Notes under the pieces: generated by a model
Database searches by the model: none
Told to the model about the DNA's origin: nothing
The model's input: the letters and a program-made list of their open reading frames with translations, nothing else
Source of the DNA: Natronohydrobacter sp.
Lineage (GTDB): Bacteria > Pseudomonadota > Alphaproteobacteria > Rhodobacterales > Rhodobacteraceae
DNA length: 7,855 nucleotides
Reading direction: 5' to 3'
Assembly (NCBI GenBank): GCA_007116445.1
Contig: SKIM01000044.1
Location: 1-7,855, forward strand
Shown: in pieces, positions 5,006-7,855 of the stretch
Position numbering within the stretch: position 1 is the stretch's first letter
Layout of the letters: each line of letters starts with the position of its first letter
Translations under genes and position numbers: made by a program

Positions 5006-5966
5006 CCCCCTTGGGCGCCGCTGCCCGCCACAAGCGGTCATTGATCGCAGCCCCCAGACCCCGCTCTGGCACAGGCGCGACTGCGATCGCGCGCCCCATG
5101 GCATCAGCCGCATGTAGAACCGCAAAAAGCCGCGCCGCTGCCTCTGCCAGATCTCCGGTCTGCGATAGCGACAAGTCCGCCCCGTCGCAATCCGGCCCGA
5201 AGCCGATCCAGACTTCTCCCGGCGCAGGCGCGCGTGCATTCAGCCGCAGCGCCGCGCGTGGTGCGTAATGCGCGGCCAGTTGGCCGGGGGCCGTGATCTT
5301 GCCGGAGTCGTCGCGCCCGAGCCGCGTGCCCAAGACCGCCTCCAGCGCGTCGCGGCTGATCCCGCCTTCGCGCAACAAAAGCGTGTTCGCGCCATCAAAT
5401 CCCACGATGCTTGATTCCAGACCCACAGCGCAGGCCCCGCCGTCCAGCACCGCGGCGATACGCCCGTCGAGCCCCGCCAGCACATGCGCAGCCGTTGTCG
5501 GGCTGATCCGGCCCGAAGGGTTGGCCGAGGGCGCGGCAACTGGCCCTCCGAAGGCAGTAAGCAGCGCGCGGGCCGCAGGGTGGGCAGGCAGCCTAAGCGC
5601 GACGCTGTCGAGCCCCGCCGTGACAGCCGGTGCAAGCCCGTGGCCTGCGCGCAGGGGGGCCACCAGTGTCAGCGGGCCTGGCCAGAAGGCACGCGCAAGC
5701 GCAAGCCCCTGTGTGGGGATTTCGGCCAGCGCCAGCGCCTGATCGAGATCCGCCAGATGCACGATCAACGGGTTGTGCTGGGGGCGGCCTTTGGCGGCGA
5801 AAATCCCTGCCACTGCATCGGGGTTGCGCGCGTCACCGGCCAGACCATAGACGGTTTCGGTGGGCAGCGCGACCAGCGCGCCCGCCGACAACAAACGCGC
5901 GGCTTGCGCGATCCCCTCGGGCGTCGCGGCCAGTGTCTGGGTGCTTATCGCGCGCATTTCATCCAT
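5001..5966 (-). CDS. sua5: L-threonylcarbamoyladenylate synthase, two-domain Sua5 type
   Basis: This enzyme makes threonylcarbamoyl-AMP from threonine, bicarbonate and ATP, the first step of t6A37 modification of ANN-decoding tRNAs. It acts in the cytoplasm ahead of TsaD/TsaB/TsaE. With the start at 5966 it has 321 aa, the size of two-domain Sua5 rather than short TsaC (about 190 aa). The YrdC domain spans roughly 10-200 and shows PTETVYGLAGDA (35-46), KGRPQHNPLIVH (59-70), WPGPLTLV (95-102) and SANPSG (147-152). The interdomain linker motif appears as APGQLAAHYAPRA (226-238). The C-terminal Sua5 domain covers the rest. Start: ATG at 5966 or ATG at 5957, three codons later. Neither has a strong ribosome site; a weak GGAT precedes the second, so the choice is uncertain. 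The same frame stays open far upstream, opposite the acyl-CoA dehydrogenase, but that part is not credible as protein. It is divergent from that gene. Confidence 0.93.
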   Translation of the reverse strand: MDEMRAISTQTLAATPEGIAQAARLLSAGALVALPTETVYGLAGDARNPDAVAGIFAAKGRPQHNPLIVHLADLDQALALAEIPTQGLALARAFWPGPLTLVAPLRAGHGLAPAVTAGLDSVALRLPAHPAARALLTAFGGPVAAPSANPSGRISPTTAAHVLAGLDGRIAAVLDGGACAVGLESSIVGFDGANTLLLREGGISRDALEAVLGTRLGRDDSGKITAPGQLAAHYAPRAALRLNARAPAPGEVWIGFGPDCDGADLSLSQTGDLAEAAARLFAVLHAADAMGRAIAVAPVPERGLGAAINDRLWRAAAPKGA

Positions 5967-6095
5967 TTTCGTGACGTGGCGTTCTGTTTCAGGATCAGGC
6001 CCGAACTCGCTAGAACCAGAGCCTGGGGCTGTCTTAGGCGCTCGTCGCGCCCTTGCCAAGCCAGCCCAGTGTCTTTGACTGACGGAGCTTTGTCG
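5967..6095. promoter_or_regulatory. divergent intergenic region between sua5 and the acyl-CoA dehydrogenase gene
   Basis: These 129 bases must hold the promoters of both divergent genes. I could not identify convincing -35/-10 pairs or an operator. GGAG at 6084-6087 is the ribosome site of the dehydrogenase gene. Confidence 0.4.
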
Positions 6096-7802
6096 ATGTC
6101 CTACCGCGCCCCCCTTCGTGATTTCACCTATCTGCTCGATCAGATCGTCGGTTTCGATCAGGTGCTGGCCACCCAGCGTTTCGCCGAGGCCACGCCCGAT
6201 ACGGTACAGGCGATCCTCAGCGAGGCCGCGAAACTCACCGAAGAGGTCATGGCCCCCCTGCAGCGCGTGGGCGATCAGCATCCGGCGCGGCTCGACAATG
6301 GCATTGTGCGCACGCCGCCGGGTTTTGCAGAAGCGTTTCGCGCTGTTGCTGACGGGGGCTGGCTTGGGATCGCGGCCGATGCCGATCATGGCGGCATGGG
6401 GCTGCCGCAGGCGCTGGCGGTGGCCGTGCATGACATGATGTCGGCATCCTGTCTGGCGCTGCAGGTCAATGCGCTGCTGACGCTGGGGCAGATCGAGGCG
6501 CTGGAGCATCATGCCTCCGACGCGATCAAGGCTTTGTATCTGCCCAAGCTCATTTCCGGCGAATGGACCGGCACTATGAACCTGACCGAGCCGCAAGCAG
6601 GCAGCGATGTGGGGGCGCTGCGCACCCGCGCCGAGCCGCGCGGCGACGGCACTTACGCGATCACCGGCCAGAAAATCTACATCTCTTATGGCGATCACGA
6701 TTTCGGCGGCAATATCTGCCATCTGGTCCTCGCGCGCCTGCCCGAAGGTGCTGAAGGAACGCGTGGCATCAGTCTGTTTCTGGTGCCGAAATTCCTGCCA
6801 GAGGAAGACGGCAGCCTCGGCGCACGCAATGCGGTGCAGGCTGTGTCGCTCGAGCATAAGCTCGGCCTGCATGGCTCGCCGACTGCGGTCATGGAGTATT
6901 CGGGCGCGACCGGCTGGCTGGTCGGCGAGGAACACCGGGGCATGGCTGCGATGTTTACCATGATGAACAATGCCCGCGTCGGTGTGGGCGTCCAGGGCAT
7001 CGGCGTGGCCGAGGCCGCCTATCAACACGCGCTTGATTACGCCCGCGACCGTCAGCAGGGGCCAACCCCGCGCGGGGCGCAGGATGCGATCCTCGGGCAT
7101 GCGGATGTGCGCCGGATGCTCGCGCAGATGAAGGCCGAGATCTTCGCAATGCGCGCCATCGCGCTCGCCAATGCGGTCGCGATCGACATGGCGACAGCGA
7201 CTGGTTCGACTGAATGGGCCGCGCGGGCGGCGTTGCTGACGCCGATCACCAAGGCGCAAGGCACTGACACTGGCATGGCCGTCGCGCAGGACGGCATCCA
7301 GATCCATGGAGGAATGGGCTTTGTCGAGGAAACTGGCGCGGCGCAATACCTGCGCGATGTGCGCGTGACCGCGATCTATGAGGGAACAAACGGGATCCAG
7401 GCGATGGATCTTGTGGGGCGCAAGATGATGGATGGGGGCGAGGCCGCGTTCCGGCTCTTGCAGGAAATCGAAGACGGGGCCGAAGCCGCCCGCGCTTCCC
7501 TGCCGGATTTGGCCGAACCTGTCTGGCAAGCCGCAGAATCGCTGCGCGAGGCGACGGAATGGCTGATCGCCCAGCCGATGAATGACCGCTTTGCCGGGGC
7601 CACGTCCTATCTGCGTGCCTTCGCGCGGGTGCTGGGCGCGCATTACCATCTGAAGGCCGCGCGCGATGCAGGCGGCGCGCGTCAGGCCTTGGCGCAGGTC
7701 TTCATCACACGACTTCTGCCCGAGCATGCGGCGTGCCTCGCAGCCTTGCGCGCAGGCGCGGATGGGCTATACCGTCTGTCAGACGAGGATTTGGCAGCGT
7801 GA
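6096..7802 (+). CDS. acyl-CoA dehydrogenase family protein (long, DmdC-like form)
   Basis: This 568-aa flavoenzyme should introduce a trans-2,3 double bond into an acyl-CoA, passing electrons to electron-transfer flavoprotein. Order of parts: a short N-terminal segment (MSYRAPLRDFTYLL), the all-helical N-terminal domain, the middle beta-domain with MNLTEPQAGSD (161-171) and GDGTYAITGQKIYIS, the C-terminal helical domain with GIQIHGGMGFVEETG and YEGTNGIQAMDLVGRK, where Glu429 is the expected catalytic base, and an extra C-terminal helical domain after about residue 445. That extra domain and the length distinguish it from ordinary 380-aa enzymes and place it with the FadE/DmdC-like subgroup. 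In marine roseobacters DmdC oxidises 3-methylmercaptopropionyl-CoA in DMSP demethylation, but several paralogues occur and none of the dmd partners is visible, so the substrate is open. Start: ATG 6096 with GGAG 8 nt upstream. The next gene follows after 3 bp, so an operon is likely. Confidence 0.93.
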   Translation: MSYRAPLRDFTYLLDQIVGFDQVLATQRFAEATPDTVQAILSEAAKLTEEVMAPLQRVGDQHPARLDNGIVRTPPGFAEAFRAVADGGWLGIAADADHGGMGLPQALAVAVHDMMSASCLALQVNALLTLGQIEALEHHASDAIKALYLPKLISGEWTGTMNLTEPQAGSDVGALRTRAEPRGDGTYAITGQKIYISYGDHDFGGNICHLVLARLPEGAEGTRGISLFLVPKFLPEEDGSLGARNAVQAVSLEHKLGLHGSPTAVMEYSGATGWLVGEEHRGMAAMFTMMNNARVGVGVQGIGVAEAAYQHALDYARDRQQGPTPRGAQDAILGHADVRRMLAQMKAEIFAMRAIALANAVAIDMATATGSTEWAARAALLTPITKAQGTDTGMAVAQDGIQIHGGMGFVEETGAAQYLRDVRVTAIYEGTNGIQAMDLVGRKMMDGGEAAFRLLQEIEDGAEAARASLPDLAEPVWQAAESLREATEWLIAQPMNDRFAGATSYLRAFARVLGAHYHLKAARDAGGARQALAQVFITRLLPEHAACLAALRAGADGLYRLSDEDLAA

Positions 7803-7805
7803 GCA

Positions 7806-7855
7806 ATGAAAGATGACATGACCGGCGTGCGGCACCCTTTCGCCACCGCACCCGA
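7806..7855 (+). CDS. start of a downstream gene (possibly MBL-fold hydrolase), cut by window edge
   Basis: Sixteen codons are visible, reading MKDDMTGVRHPFATAP from ATG 7806; ATG 7818 in the same frame is an alternative start. It begins 3 bp after the acyl-CoA dehydrogenase stop, suggesting translational coupling. The RHPFATAP opening resembles N-termini of metallo-beta-lactamase-fold hydrolases I associate with this position in Rhodobacteraceae, but the fragment is far too short to establish a family. Confidence 0.4.
   Translation, partial: MKDDMTGVRHPFATAP

Noticed and set aside
5484..6095. An in-frame plus-strand extension upstream of the acyl-CoA dehydrogenase start.
   Set aside because: It is antisense to the well-supported Sua5 gene and has no dehydrogenase similarity; ATG 6096 has a good ribosome site and gives the family's N-terminus.
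5967..7727. The Sua5 reading frame stays open on the minus strand for about 590 further codons, opposite the acyl-CoA dehydrogenase gene.
   Set aside because: The extension is Arg/His/Gln-rich with no family features, and the YrdC domain begins only at about 5940. It is explained by GC-biased codons of the sense gene.

Overview
The window looks like chromosomal DNA of an alphaproteobacterium, most likely a member of the Rhodobacteraceae (Roseobacter/Rhodobacter relatives). This rests on the high GC content of most genes, on the protein flavours (ParE tail, DapD, two-domain Sua5, a DmdC-like acyl-CoA dehydrogenase) and on hairpin-bearing intergenic DNA of a kind common in that family. The assignment is by recognition; no search was run.

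Layout. Bases 1-372 are the 3' end of parE (topoisomerase IV subunit B). An AT-rich, gene-poor stretch follows from about 373 to 1270. It holds one minus-strand gene (444-959) for a small outer-membrane beta-barrel resembling the lipid A 3-O-deacylase PagL. Upstream of that gene, 960-1620 has no gene I can support, but it contains several inverted repeats, including a perfect 14-bp pair (983-996 and 1290-1303). A GT4-type glycosyltransferase (1621-2814, +) then ends 3 bp from the stop of a small conserved-looking hypothetical gene (2818-3093, -). That gene lies downstream of, and on the same strand as, a LOG-family nucleotide phosphoribohydrolase (3173-3994, -). The LOG gene is divergent from dapD (4085-4915, +). 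dapD converges on a two-domain threonylcarbamoyl-AMP synthase of Sua5 type (5001-5966, -), with two strong hairpins between them. The Sua5 gene is divergent from an acyl-CoA dehydrogenase (6096-7802, +). The window ends in the first 16 codons of another plus-strand gene.

How the genes relate. Most are housekeeping functions: chromosome decatenation, lysine/peptidoglycan precursor synthesis, tRNA t6A modification and acyl-CoA oxidation. They sit in short transcription units that alternate in direction rather than in one pathway operon. The accessory part is 373-2814, where a PagL-like lipid A enzyme and a sugar transferase both point to cell-surface modification. The low GC, the atypical signal peptide, the Glu-to-Asp change at a predicted catalytic site and the repeats suggest this island was acquired or is evolving fast.

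I found no CRISPR array, tRNA, rRNA, intact insertion sequence or recognisable defence system. The most interesting material is the AT-rich island and its inverted repeats.
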